Shown: piece after piece, positions 26,142 through 35,326 of the stretch | How the letters are laid out: every line of letters begins with the position of its first letter | How positions within the stretch are numbered: position 1 is the first letter of the stretch | NCBI RefSeq assembly: GCF_013410665.1 | Contig: NZ_JACCFM010000001.1 | Coordinates: 744,001 to 808,000, forward strand | From: Leifsonia psychrotolerans | GTDB taxonomy: Bacteria > Actinomycetota > Actinomycetes > Actinomycetales > Microbacteriaceae | Direction of reading: 5' to 3' | Length of the DNA: 64,000 nt | Position numbers and translations under genes: made by a program | The notes under the pieces: model-generated | What the model saw: the letters and a program-made list of their open reading frames with translations, nothing else | What the model was told of the DNA's origin: nothing | Database searches by the model: none

Positions 26142-28283
26142 ATGAGCCAACACGATCACAGCGCCGCTTCTTCTCCCGCAGTTCATGACAAGGCCGCGCC
26201 GGAGGGCGTTGAGGTGCCTGACGCGCACGCACACCATGCGATGCAGAATGACGGCGCGACCATGAACCACGGTTCGGAGGACCAACACGAGGGCCACGGC
26301 GGTCATGCTGGTAACGGGGATCACGTTGCGCGGTTCCGTAAGCTATTTTGGATCATGCTGGTCATGGCCGTGCCGGTTGTCGGGTTCTCCACCATGTTTG
26401 CCATGCTTGTCGGATACTCGTTGCCGGGTGCGGCGTGGACCGGCTGGATCTCGCCTGTCCTGGGCACGGTCATGTATGTCTGGGGCGGTGCACCGTTCCT
26501 GACCGGGGCGGTGAGCGAGATTCGCTCGCGCCAGCCCGGCATGATGCTGCTGATTGGGCTCGCGATTACGGTGGCGTTCGTTGCCTCATGGGGTGCGAGC
26601 ATCGGGCTGTTGGATCACGGCCTGGACTTTTGGTGGGAGCTCGCGCTCCTAATTGTGATCATGCTGCTGGGGCATTGGATCGAGATGCGGTCTCTGGCTC
26701 AGACCACCTCTGCGCTGGACTCTTTGGCTGCGTTGCTACCGGATGAGGCAGAACGCGTCGAGGGTGACCAGACCGTGACTGTGTCACCGGCCGAGCTGAG
26801 GGTTGGCGACATCATTGTTGTTCGCCCGGGCGGGCGGGTGCCCGCTGATGGGCGTGTCTCGCAGGGTGCGGCGAGCATGGACGAGTCCATGATCACCGGC
26901 GAATCCGTTTCGGTGCGCCGCGGAGAAGGCGACCACGTTGTCGCAGGTACCGTTGCAACCGATTCAGGTATCCGTGTCGAGATCACCGCCGTGGGTGACG
27001 ACACCGCATTGGCGGGCATCCAGAAAATGGTCGCCGAGGCGCAGGCGTCATCATCGCGCGCGCAGCGGCTCGCCGACAAGGCCGCCGGGTGGCTGTTCTG
27101 GTTTGCCCTCGGAGCCGGGATCATCACCGCAATCGTGTGGACCCTGATCGGGATGCCGGATGCGGCCGTAGTTCGCACCGTAACGGTGCTCGTCATCGCG
27201 TGCCCTCACGCTCTCGGTCTGGCGATCCCGTTGGTGGTCTCGATTTCTACAGAACGTGCCGCGAAGGCAGGCGTGCTGATCAAGGACCGGATGGCGCTCG
27301 AGACCATGCGCAAGGTCGACACCGTTTTGTTTGACAAGACCGGCACTCTCACCAAGGGCAACCCGGCCGTTACCGCGATCGAGCCATCGGGCAGCTTCAA
27401 TGCCGATGAGTTGCTGGCATTGGCCGCGGCCGCCGAGTCGGACTCCGAGCATCCGCTTGCTCGCGCGATAGTCGCTGCAGCTGCCGATCGCAACCTGGAT
27501 GTGCCGAAATCGACTGATTTCGAGTCCTCGCCAGCGGTTGGGGTGAAGGCGCGCGTCGGTAACCGGGAAGTGCAGGTTGGTGGGCCATACCTGCTCGAGC
27601 AAGAGAACGGCACTGAGCTAGAGATCGCTCATCAGTGGCGCGACCAGGGTTCAATCATCCTGCACGTTCTGATCGACGGGGAGGTGGTTGGTGCACTTGC
27701 CCTTGCCGATGAGATTCGCACAGAGTCGCATGCAGCGATTGCCGCGCTTCACGATCGTGATGTGCAGGTGGTGATGATTACCGGTGACGCCGAAGCGATC
27801 GCCGCGACCGTGGCTGCCGAACTTGGCATCGACAGGTATTTTGCGGGCGTGCGGCCCGAGGACAAGGCGTCGAAGGTGAAGGAGTTGCAGAGCGAGGGTC
27901 GTATTGTCGCGATGGTCGGCGATGGTGTCAACGATGCCCCTGCCCTGGCCCAGGCGAACGTGGGCATTGCCATTGGTGCGGGCACGGATGTTGCTATCGC
28001 GACTGCCGGTGTCATTCTGGCCAGCGACGATCCCCGTTCGGTGGTGTCGGTCATCGAGCTTTCCCGGGCCTCCTATCGCAAGATGACGCAGAACCTCTGG
28101 TGGGCCGCCGGCTACAACCTTATTTCGGTGCCCCTCGCCGCAGGTGTGCTCGCGCCGATCGGATTCATCCTGCCGATGTCGATCGGTGCTGTTCTCATGT
28201 CGCTGTCCACGATCGTAGTTGCACTCAACGCTCAACTACTGCGTCGACTCGACCTAAACCCGGAACGCTACACCCAACAGTAA
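26142..28283 (+). CDS. Copper-translocating P1B-type ATPase, CPH class (CopB-like)
   Basis: 713-aa membrane pump exporting copper. The N-terminus is His/Met/Asp-rich (QHDHSAASS, HAHHAM, HEGHGGHAG) with no HMA domain. Transmembrane metal site VLVIACPHALGLAIPL (CPH), actuator TGES, phosphorylation site FDKTGTLTKG, nucleotide region SDSEHPLA and hinge [18 protein letters not shown]. Start ATG 26142 with GGGAGG. CPH and a His-rich tail are the features of CopB-type pumps (Cu(II)/Cu(I)). Confidence 0.94.
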   Translation: MSQHDHSAASSPAVHDKAAPEGVEVPDAHAHHAMQNDGATMNHGSEDQHEGHGGHAGNGDHVARFRKLFWIMLVMAVPVVGFSTMFAMLVGYSLPGAAWTGWISPVLGTVMYVWGGAPFLTGAVSEIRSRQPGMMLLIGLAITVAFVASWGASIGLLDHGLDFWWELALLIVIMLLGHWIEMRSLAQTTSALDSLAALLPDEAERVEGDQTVTVSPAELRVGDIIVVRPGGRVPADGRVSQGAASMDESMITGESVSVRRGEGDHVVAGTVATDSGIRVEITAVGDDTALAGIQKMVAEAQASSSRAQRLADKAAGWLFWFALGAGIITAIVWTLIGMPDAAVVRTVTVLVIACPHALGLAIPLVVSISTERAAKAGVLIKDRMALETMRKVDTVLFDKTGTLTKGNPAVTAIEPSGSFNADELLALAAAAESDSEHPLARAIVAAAADRNLDVPKSTDFESSPAVGVKARVGNREVQVGGPYLLEQENGTELEIAHQWRDQGSIILHVLIDGEVVGALALADEIRTESHAAIAALHDRDVQVVMITGDAEAIAATVAAELGIDRYFAGVRPEDKASKVKELQSEGRIVAMVGDGVNDAPALAQANVGIAIGAGTDVAIATAGVILASDDPRSVVSVIELSRASYRKMTQNLWWAAGYNLISVPLAAGVLAPIGFILPMSIGAVLMSLSTIVVALNAQLLRRLDLNPERYTQQ

Positions 28284-28356
28284 GGCTCTTTCGAGAACTG
28301 AGCCGTTTATCAGTCGTAGAGGGCTGCTACAAAGTACGATGACACCGGAAGGAACC

Positions 28357-28899
28357 ATGCCACAGCTCATCGTCGCACGTCGATCTCACGGTGCACCTCG
28401 CATACGAGAGAGCTTTGTGCAGCCCGGCGTCAGCAACGCTACCCCTCGGGCCTCTCGGGCCGACTGGGCAGGCACGATGTTGGTGCGGGTTGCCCTTGCG
28501 ATCGGGATCATTGTCGGCATTTTGGCAATGCACTCTTTTCTCGCGCCAGCCCCGCAGGCGAACGCAACGATGGCCGGTGCGATCTCCGAGGCCAGTGCGC
28601 AGCCCGAGGTGAGCGCAGCACTTCACCACGTCGTTGCTGCTTCAGCAGTCGTGACATCCGGTGTTGCCAACTTCGCAAAGGACTGTGCCGGGTGCGCGGG
28701 GGATCTGTCGATGGCAACGATGTTGTGCATCCTGGCACTTCTCACCGTTGCACTGATGCTGTTTGCCCCTCGCCTGATGGGACGCTGGCATCGGCAGTTG
28801 TGGTCACTCCTTCTCCGACTCTTCTCGGGGCCCGCCCGGTACATTGCAGTCGTGTTGCCACCGCCTTCATTGGATGCTCTGGGTATCAGTCGAACGTGA
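28357..28899 (+). CDS. DUF6153-like small membrane protein, copy 1
   Basis: 180 aa. One helix (LVRVALAIGIIVGILAMHSF), an extracytoplasmic loop with DCAGCAG, a second helix (TMLCILALLTVALMLFAPRL) and a conserved end LDALGISRT. The protein at 33279 has the same plan and the same LTALSISRT end. Start ATG 28357 is set by GGAAGGA. I link it to DUF6153 from memory of that family in actinobacterial copper loci. The His and Cys residues facing outward suggest metal binding, which is inference. Confidence 0.65.
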   Translation: MPQLIVARRSHGAPRIRESFVQPGVSNATPRASRADWAGTMLVRVALAIGIIVGILAMHSFLAPAPQANATMAGAISEASAQPEVSAALHHVVAASAVVTSGVANFAKDCAGCAGDLSMATMLCILALLTVALMLFAPRLMGRWHRQLWSLLLRLFSGPARYIAVVLPPPSLDALGISRT

Positions 28900-29057
28900 T
28901 GGGGTCGCGCCGCCGCAACTGATTGACGGGTTGAACGCCGATTAATTGCTGCACCGCGCACCTTCTTCATCAGCCTTTAGTGCTGAGGGAGCACACCGCC
29001 TAGTGGCGAGTGAGCTCCTCCGTCGATTCTCCCCAACTTCACGAAAGAGACCCCATC

Positions 29058-29936
29058 ATGACTATCCGACCCCGCCGACTTCTTCTCCCACTCGCACTCG
29101 CTCTGACGATCCCACTCGTGGCTACCGCATGCGCGGCTACCAGCGTGGATTCCGCTGCGGGACCGCCTGTACTTCAGCACATTCACCAGCTGTCCTTTAG
29201 CGAACCGGATCAGCTGTTGATTGGTTCTCACGATGGCGTCTACGCCACCGGGATGCAGCCGGGAACAGTCTCCCTTCTCGGAGATGTCTCGTTTGACGCG
29301 ATGGGTATGACCGCCCAAGGCGAGACGGTGTTTGTCTCCGGCCACCCTGGTGCAGACAACAATGACGCATTCGCGGCCCCGCACATCGGTTTTGTCCGCC
29401 ACACGCCCGATACCGGTTGGGAAGCCGTGTCCCTGGCGGGATCCACCGACTTCCATATTCTGCAGACCTCTTCCGCGGATCCCAACCTTGTGATCGGGGT
29501 GCCCTCAGACAAACCAGTACTGATGCGCAGCACTGATGCCGGAAGCACCTGGATCGAAGCGTCACCGTTGAACGCTCGAGACCTGAGCATCGACAGCCAA
29601 GACCCCACTCTGCTCACCGCGACCACCGCAGAGGGTGTCCTCGTCAGCCACGATGCGGGAACAACATTCGAGCTGCTGGCAGGTGCACCGCAATTGGTCC
29701 TGATCGCCGCCGACCCCACCCGCACAGGCGGCCTCGTCGGAATCGACCAGCAAGGGGCGCTCTGGGCTGGATCGGCCGAAGCCGACGAGTCGTGGACCAC
29801 CACGGGCACGGTCACTGGCGCTGCTGCAGCGCTCACCGTCAACAGCACCGGAGTGATTGCCGTCGCCGACGATAGCGGCGTCGCCACCAGCGCCGATGGA
29901 GGAAAGTCCTGGACCGTCCTGGTGCCTGCAAGCTGA
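29058..29936 (+). CDS. BNR/sialidase-like beta-propeller lipoprotein (F510_1955 family)
   Basis: 292 aa. Signal peptide with lipobox VATAC. The rest is a propeller with BNR/Asp-box motifs (STDAGSTW, SHDAGTTF, SADGGKSW). Proteins of this type recur in actinobacterial copper islands, annotated as F510_1955-family glycosylhydrolase; enzymatic activity is not established. Start ATG 29058 with CGAAAGAG. Possibly a periplasm-side metal-stress accessory. Confidence 0.75.
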   Translation: MTIRPRRLLLPLALALTIPLVATACAATSVDSAAGPPVLQHIHQLSFSEPDQLLIGSHDGVYATGMQPGTVSLLGDVSFDAMGMTAQGETVFVSGHPGADNNDAFAAPHIGFVRHTPDTGWEAVSLAGSTDFHILQTSSADPNLVIGVPSDKPVLMRSTDAGSTWIEASPLNARDLSIDSQDPTLLTATTAEGVLVSHDAGTTFELLAGAPQLVLIAADPTRTGGLVGIDQQGALWAGSAEADESWTTTGTVTGAAAALTVNSTGVIAVADDSGVATSADGGKSWTVLVPAS

Positions 29937-29984
29937 TGAACACCCTCCTGATCGATTGCGACTCCCGCGAAGAATGGAGCTCAG

Positions 29985-31283
29985 ATGTCTGAGAAGGACG
30001 GCAAGATTTCACTGACCGGGTCCATCTCGCTGGGCACAGGGGTGATGATCGGCGCAGGAATCTTCGCGCTCGTCGGTCAGGTGGCGGGCTTCGCGGGGGA
30101 CTGGTTCCCGCTCGCGTTTCTGCTCGGAGCGGTCGTAGCCGGCGTAAGCAGTTACTCATACACCCGCTACTCCAGCGTGAACCCGTCCGTGGGCGGGATC
30201 GCAATGCTGTTGAAGGACGCCTACGGATCAGGTGTGGCCGCTGGCTCTTTTACCCTGTTCATGTATGTGTCCATGGTGGTCGCTGAGAGCCTCCTCGCTC
30301 GCACATTTGGCACCTACTTGTTGCGTCCCTTTGGCCTGCAAGACTCGGCGATTCTCGTTCCTATCCTTGGTGTACTTGCGATCGTGGCTGCGGCCACCGT
30401 GAATCTGCTCGGGAATAGGTTTGTGGAAGGGTCAGCGACCACCACGGCGATTCTGAAGATTGTCGGCATCGCGGTGCTTGCCATTGCCGGGCTGGTTGGA
30501 ACGAGTGTCGCGGGCGATGGCCTGTTCGCTCACAGTTCCGGAGACTCGCCAAATGTTATGGGCCTTCTGGCTGGCGCGACTCTCTGTGTGCTGGCCTACA
30601 AAGGTTTCACGACGATAACCAATCAGGGCGATGACATTCGGGATGCCAAGAAGAACATTGCACGATCGATCATCATCTCGCTCGCGATCTGCACGGTCCT
30701 CTACCTCCTGATCACCATTTCTGTTGCCTCCAGCATCGGAGCAACTGGTGCGGTGAAGGCCCGTGACTATGCCCTAGCTGCCGCTGCCGAACCGCTCTTT
30801 GGCCAGTGGGGGATATGGATTACGGTCGCGATTGCGGTCGTCGCCACCCTGTCGGGGCTGCTGGCCAGCCTGTATTCGGTCTCGCGTCTCTACGGGATGC
30901 TGCAAGAGATGCGCCAGGCGCCGTCACTACCCAAGCGGGTCCCTCAGCAACCGCTCATCATCACCGCAGGGCTCGCGATTCTTGCGACAGCGTTCCTGGA
31001 TCTGAGTCAGATCGCATCCATGGGAGCATTCTTGTATCTCGCGATGGATATTGCCGTGCAGTGGGGTGTGATCCGGCATCTCCGCACAAAGATCCACGCG
31101 AAACTATGGGCGCCGATACTCACGATTCTTCTCGACCTAGCGATTCTCGTCCCCTTCACGATTCTCAAAGTTGAAAGTGATCCGCTCACCGTTGTCATCG
31201 CAGCGGCCGTTGCCGCGGCAATCCTTGCCGCTCAGTTCATCGTGGTCCGAACCCGGAGCCGAACTGCCGGCTCGATGACGTAA
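29985..31283 (+). CDS. APC-superfamily amino acid permease
   Basis: 432 aa with about 12 hydrophobic helices. The APC signature GTGVMIGAGIFALVGQVAGF is at the N-terminus and LCVLAYKGFTTITNQGDDI in TM6. It follows the propeller lipoprotein by 48 bp and converges with the oxidase gene. Substrate unknown; an amino acid or metal-binding amino acid would suit the cargo but is speculation. Confidence 0.85.
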   Translation: MSEKDGKISLTGSISLGTGVMIGAGIFALVGQVAGFAGDWFPLAFLLGAVVAGVSSYSYTRYSSVNPSVGGIAMLLKDAYGSGVAAGSFTLFMYVSMVVAESLLARTFGTYLLRPFGLQDSAILVPILGVLAIVAAATVNLLGNRFVEGSATTTAILKIVGIAVLAIAGLVGTSVAGDGLFAHSSGDSPNVMGLLAGATLCVLAYKGFTTITNQGDDIRDAKKNIARSIIISLAICTVLYLLITISVASSIGATGAVKARDYALAAAAEPLFGQWGIWITVAIAVVATLSGLLASLYSVSRLYGMLQEMRQAPSLPKRVPQQPLIITAGLAILATAFLDLSQIASMGAFLYLAMDIAVQWGVIRHLRTKIHAKLWAPILTILLDLAILVPFTILKVESDPLTVVIAAAVAAAILAAQFIVVRTRSRTAGSMT

Positions 31284-31313
31284 GGGAGTGCTGACGGATC
31301 TTGGAAGCGCGGG

Positions 31314-32777
31314 CTACGCTACCTCGATGATGCCCATCATCCCGAGGTCTTCGTGGTCCAGGATGTGGCAGTGATACACCGTCGTTCCGGTGAAGCCTTC
31401 GAAGGCGATACGCACCCGCACGCTGCTTCGGGCGGGCACGTTGACGACATCCTGCCAGAGCGGGGCATCGTCGGCCGATGGAGTCATGAGTTGCATGGGC
31501 CACACGTGTAGGTGGATCGGGTGATCCATCGGGGAAGTGTTAGTCAGGGTCCATTCCTCGATTGCTCCAGCGCGAACGAGGGTGTCCACCCTTTCGGCAT
31601 CAAATGGTTTGCCGTCGATGGTGAAACTCATCATTCCGCCCCCCATGCCCCTCCCCATTCCCATGGCAAAGGTCAGTTCTCGGCGGCCAGTGACCGTCTC
31701 GGTCCGCAGGTCTCGCGGAGCAAGCTGCCTCGGCACCGCTTCCAATGCAGCAGCGTCAGCACTTTCTCCCGCGACAGTGAGGGTGAGGAGGTCCGCACCG
31801 TCAGAGCTTGCCGCACCACCGCCCATCATCATCCCCGTGCCACCTCGATCAACCGGAAGAGTGCGCAGGATTGACGTGCCAGCCGCCATGGTAACGAGCA
31901 GGTCTGCCCGATTGCCCGGGGGAAGCAATAGCTCTTCGATATCGCGGGGCGTTTCAAAGCGGCCGGAGTCCATACCGAGAAGCTGCAACGTCTGGCCGTC
32001 GAGGCGCAGCTTCAGGTATCGGGATGCGCACGCGTTGACAATGCGCCACCGCTCCCGCTCCGAGGGTGCGGCACTCAGCTGTGGGGAGGTTTGACCGTTG
32101 ATCAGAACCATTGCGCCCTCGCGGCCCATCATCTGATCCATTGGAGACGATTCGGGGATGTGGCCCTCGGCATCGAGGGTGATGTCCGAGATGACGAGAA
32201 CCCTCTCTCGAGTCACCGGAATCGGGGTCGTGTCTTCCACAACGATGGCTCCGTAAAGACCGCCAAAAACTTGTGCCGCCACCATGCCGTGGTGGTGCGG
32301 GTGGTACCAATACACGCCGGGTGGATGATTCTCAGGAAGCCGGTATGCGTAGTCGAAAGAGTCACCGGGCTCGATGGCCACGAACACGTTGTCGCTGTTA
32401 CCCTCCGGTGATACATGGAGTCCGTGCACGTGCAAGTTAGTGGTAGTGGAGAGTCTGTTCTCCACCGTGACCTGCAGAAGATCCCCGGGCCGCACGAACA
32501 GGGTGGGGCCTGGAACGCCTCCGTTGTAAGACAGGACACTCGCGTCTCGGCCGGCGGTACGGGCGGGCCCTTCGGCCGCATTCAATCGCACGGCCAGGAC
32601 GCCATTGGAGCTGCTAAGAATCTTGGGTTCAGCAAGTGTCGATCCGGTGGGCGCCAATGCGTTGGTTGGGACGGGCCCGGACTGGTAACCAACGAAGAGA
32701 CCGGTTCCACCGATGAATACCCCGGCAGCACCGATTCCTCCCAGAACAAGAACGTGGCGGCGGCTGATGGGTTGCAT
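31314..32777 (-). CDS. Tat-exported multicopper oxidase
   Basis: 487 aa, probably oxidises Cu(I) outside the cell. Twin-arginine leader SRRHVLVLGGIGAAGVF. Copper motifs: LHVHGLHVSP, WYHPHHHGMV, HPIHLHVWPMQ and the C-terminal HCHILDHEDLGMM (HCH with the type 1 Cys). A Met/Gly stretch (MGMGRGMGGGMM) resembles the Met-rich insert of CueO-type oxidases. The ATG overlaps the upstream SHOCT gene's stop (TGATG). Confidence 0.94.
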   Translation of the reverse strand: MQPISRRHVLVLGGIGAAGVFIGGTGLFVGYQSGPVPTNALAPTGSTLAEPKILSSSNGVLAVRLNAAEGPARTAGRDASVLSYNGGVPGPTLFVRPGDLLQVTVENRLSTTTNLHVHGLHVSPEGNSDNVFVAIEPGDSFDYAYRLPENHPPGVYWYHPHHHGMVAAQVFGGLYGAIVVEDTTPIPVTRERVLVISDITLDAEGHIPESSPMDQMMGREGAMVLINGQTSPQLSAAPSERERWRIVNACASRYLKLRLDGQTLQLLGMDSGRFETPRDIEELLLPPGNRADLLVTMAAGTSILRTLPVDRGGTGMMMGGGAASSDGADLLTLTVAGESADAAALEAVPRQLAPRDLRTETVTGRRELTFAMGMGRGMGGGMMSFTIDGKPFDAERVDTLVRAGAIEEWTLTNTSPMDHPIHLHVWPMQLMTPSADDAPLWQDVVNVPARSSVRVRIAFEGFTGTTVYHCHILDHEDLGMMGIIEVA

Positions 32778-33043
32778 CAGCGGCCCTCGTTGAGTGCCGT
32801 GAGACGCTCGCGGTATTCTTCGGTCGTCATTTCACCGCGTGCGTAACGCTCGTCAAGGATCTGACGGGGCGTGCTCGTGCCATGTGGGCCGGGACTAATG
32901 GGGGTAGATCCGGGCTGCTGGTTCTGCTTAATGCCGCCTCCCGCCACACGGACGATCACGACTACCAGAACAATGAGGCCGGCAACGGCAACCGCCCCAA
33001 ACAGCCATATCCACCACATGTCGAAAACAGTTCCGTACATCAT
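32777..33043 (-). CDS. Small SHOCT-domain membrane protein
   Basis: 88 aa: one N-terminal helix (WIWLFGAVAVAGLIVLVVVI), a Pro/Gly linker, and a C-terminal SHOCT motif (RQILDERYARGEMTTEEYRE). It is the first gene of the minus-strand pair with the oxidase, which it overlaps. Such proteins often sit beside copper oxidases; role unknown. The operator at 33151 lies 108 bp upstream. Confidence 0.85.
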   Translation of the reverse strand: MMYGTVFDMWWIWLFGAVAVAGLIVLVVVIVRVAGGGIKQNQQPGSTPISPGPHGTSTPRQILDERYARGEMTTEEYRERLTALNEGR

Positions 33044-33150
33044 TTGATGGTTCCCTTCTCGTTCGCGTTGTGCCGCTGAGATCGATCAAGGTGCCCGAAC
33101 CAAATAGGTGCGCTGCCGCCTCCAGATGACGCATTACCTCGCCTTCAAAT

Positions 33151-33166
33151 ATACCCCTCTGGGTAT
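33151..33166. promoter_or_regulatory. CsoR-type operator in the divergent promoter region
   Basis: ATACCCCTCTGGGTAT, a near-perfect palindrome closely matching the operator at 25397. It lies between the SHOCT-oxidase pair and the plus-strand DUF6153-like gene. Confidence 0.7.
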
Positions 33167-33218
33167 TATGCGGACCGGATGCGAGGCAACTGTCCAGCTT
33201 CGCGCCCCAGGTGCGCTA

Positions 33219-33236
33219 GTACGCTAGGGGGGTATG
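33219..33236. promoter_or_regulatory. Possible third CsoR-type site
   Basis: GTACGCTAGGGGGGTATG: one strong GGGGTAT half and a degenerate partner (TACGCT). If functional it would control the following DUF6153-like gene. Confidence 0.45.
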
Positions 33237-33278
33237 AAGCTGGCAGCAGCTTCGACAGGTAAGTCTTATGGAGGTGGA

Positions 33279-33770
33279 ATGCGTCTCGCCACGATTCGCA
33301 GCGTCTCACTTCCGGGTGCCCGCGCCTTCCAGTCGTCGCTTGTCAGCATCTTCGTCATGGCCGCGGTCATCCTGGGCCTCCTCGCAATGCACACCGCGGG
33401 AGCAGACCATTTCGACTCACCCGTAGCAGCCGTCGCGGGTACCCATGAGTCCCCTAGAGCTGCATCCGCTGATGCCAGCGACCTCATAGCGGGGCCACTG
33501 GTGGCATCGACAGCGGCGGTCGTCTTGATAGCGGCAAGCTCCGTTATCGACTGTGACGAGAGCTGCGTGCAGGGCGCGCTCAGCTGCATGGTCGTGATCA
33601 TGTCGTGCGTCATGCTCGTGGTTCGTGCACTGACTGCATCTCTTGCCAAGCGGCCGGCCCTATCCAGGCAGCTTCTCGATGCGGGTGCGCGCCTGAACTT
33701 GACAGCCCGGCACGTTTCTTCGCGCTTCGTTAACCCTGACCTCACAGCTCTTTCCATCAGTCGCACCTAG
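33279..33770 (+). CDS. DUF6153-like small membrane protein, copy 2
   Basis: 163 aa from ATG 33279 (GGAGG upstream, short spacing); an ATG at 33234 inside the operator region is the alternative. Plan as in copy 1: helix ending LGLLAMHT, outward loop with CDESCVQG, second helix, and a conserved C-terminus (LTALSISRT). Placed between the oxidase pair and the DUF305 lipoprotein under a CsoR-type palindrome. The two copies are diverged, so not a recent duplication. Confidence 0.65.
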   Translation: MRLATIRSVSLPGARAFQSSLVSIFVMAAVILGLLAMHTAGADHFDSPVAAVAGTHESPRAASADASDLIAGPLVASTAAVVLIAASSVIDCDESCVQGALSCMVVIMSCVMLVVRALTASLAKRPALSRQLLDAGARLNLTARHVSSRFVNPDLTALSISRT

Positions 33771-33853
33771 GCCGACATTTCACGTCCGCAGAGTAAGGCC
33801 AAGCCTCGCTCGGGACGAAGTGTTCCACGACCTCTATGACGAAGGAAATAGCG

Positions 33854-34441
33854 ATGTTTGACGTACGAAAGAAACTAGTAATCGGTGTAGCGGTAGCCGT
33901 CACACTCATACTCAGCGGCTGTGCTGCCGCGACCCCAGCGACGGATAGCGGTAGCAGCAGCGGCTCTAGCTCGGCAGCAGAAGCATCGTTCAACGACGCT
34001 GATGTGACCTTTGCGCAGATGATGATCCCACACCACGAACAAGCAGTTGAGATGAGCGATACCCTCCTGTCGAAGGATGGCATCGACGCTCCGATCCGGG
34101 AGCTTGCCACTCAGATCAAGGATGCGCAGCAGCCGGAGATTGATCAGCTGAAGCAGTGGCTGGGTGACTGGGGTGCGGCTGAAACCAGTATGCCTGGAAT
34201 GGACCACGGCGGCGGCATGATGTCCGAGAGCGACATGACGGCTCTCACCGAGGCACCCGATGCAGAAGCCGGTCGGCTTTTTCTCGAGCAGATGATCATT
34301 CATCACGAGGGAGCCGTTGTGATGGCTCAATCCGAGATTTCCGACGGCAAGAACGCTGACGCCATCGCTATGGCGGAGACCATCGTGGCGACTCAGTCGG
34401 ACGAGATCACCGTGATGAAGGACCTTCTCGCGGGCAGCTAG
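33854..34441 (+). CDS. DUF305 lipoprotein
   Basis: 195 aa with lipobox LSGC and a Ser/Gly linker, hence outer-face anchored. DUF305 features: FAQMMIPHHEQAVEMS and FLEQMIIHHEGAVVMAQSE, a repeated M-I-x-H-H-x2-A-V block, plus MPGMDHGGGMM. The His/Met content supports copper binding and the family is common in copper loci. Start ATG 33854 with GAAGGAAAT. Confidence 0.88.
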   Translation: MFDVRKKLVIGVAVAVTLILSGCAAATPATDSGSSSGSSSAAEASFNDADVTFAQMMIPHHEQAVEMSDTLLSKDGIDAPIRELATQIKDAQQPEIDQLKQWLGDWGAAETSMPGMDHGGGMMSESDMTALTEAPDAEAGRLFLEQMIIHHEGAVVMAQSEISDGKNADAIAMAETIVATQSDEITVMKDLLAGS

Positions 34442-34482
34442 CCCGTCTCAAACCGGGTGCGAGGCAGAAGCCGCCGCGCCCA

Positions 34483-34521
34483 GGGTGGGAGCCCGTTCCC
34501 CCTTATCTGCGGCTCCCACCC
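34483..34521 (+). terminator. Hairpin downstream of the DUF305 gene
   Basis: GGGTGGGAGCC pairs perfectly with GGCTCCCACCC (11 bp). Only weak T-rich sequence follows (CTTCTTC), so termination is likely but not certain. Confidence 0.55.
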
Positions 34522-34595
34522 ACCTTCTTCGAACTGAAGACTTTTGGTGCACCTTTTTGCGTGCCCGCACTCCACTATTCGATAGCTGAGAAAAC

Positions 34596-35075
34596 ATGGA
34601 TGACCACGCCCTCACCCCACCGCCCACGACGCGTCGCGCGCTGCGGGACGCAGAAGCTGCCGCGCGTCGCAGCGCGCCACGGCCCACAACCCGACGCGAG
34701 CTGCGAGAAGCAGAAGACCGTTCCTCGATGGAGCAATAAGCCCCGCTACCGCCTCGTTCTTCGCAAGAAACAACAGCTGCAAGCTGGAAGGTCGCTTCTG
34801 GCCCAACTGGTGAGCCACATGCTGCACCCGCACTGACGAAGATGTCTGGCAAAAGAAGAGCAGTCAGTGCCACTGCGATGGTTTTTGCGGCTCTCTTCAT
34901 GGTGAGTGTCCCACTTCCCGCACTCGACATGGTTTCTGGCGTCGACACGTCTCAGGCCGCGGTCGGCTCGACCGGCGCTTCAAGCGGATGCCACTCGCCC
35001 TTCGAGGTCCGCGTCGACGGCGCCCGAATCGATCCCCGACCCTTCATGAGTGCACGAAGAGTCACCCTTGGCTAA
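34596..35075 (+). pseudogene. Remnant of a membrane/secreted protein (possibly M23 peptidase N-terminus) with in-frame TAA
   Basis: From ATG 34596: MDDHALTPPPTTRRALRDAE then TTRRELREAEDRSSMEQ, a TAA at 34737-34739, and the same frame goes on through KRRAVSATAMVFAALFMVSV (a membrane segment) to a stop at 35075. The TRRxLREAE start followed by one helix is what Microbacteriaceae M23 peptidases and similar surface proteins show, but the catalytic domain is absent. Both the internal stop and the missing C-terminus say pseudogene. Confidence 0.55.
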
Positions 35076-35167
35076 CAGGTGACTCTGCCGGCATTTCCTG
35101 TGGATCGTCGCCATTCCACCCGTGACTTCGTTATAACAAAGAACCCTCCGACACTTGAGGCGTATCC

Positions 35168-35180
35168 GTTTATTCACCAC
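35168..35180. repeat. Candidate integrase arm-type site, copy 3
   Basis: GTTTATTCACCAC 147 bp left of att copy 3, followed by GAGTCGAGACC as near copy 2. Confidence 0.5.
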
Positions 35181-35326
35181 TTTTTGAGTCGAGACCAATC
35201 GAGATGAGTCGAACCTTTGAAGTATGATCAGAACACCATCTTCAAGGAACTCCGGGTCAGATCGAGATCAACCGAGATCTGTCTAGGTTTCAGAGCGGCA
35301 GTGGGCAGTCTGGACTTGTCCTGACG

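Noticed and set aside
34448..34948. Minus-strand 166-codon frame with Arg/Ser repeats
   Set aside because: Low-complexity shadow of the plus-strand remnant, which has a recognisable TRRxLREAE and helix pattern.
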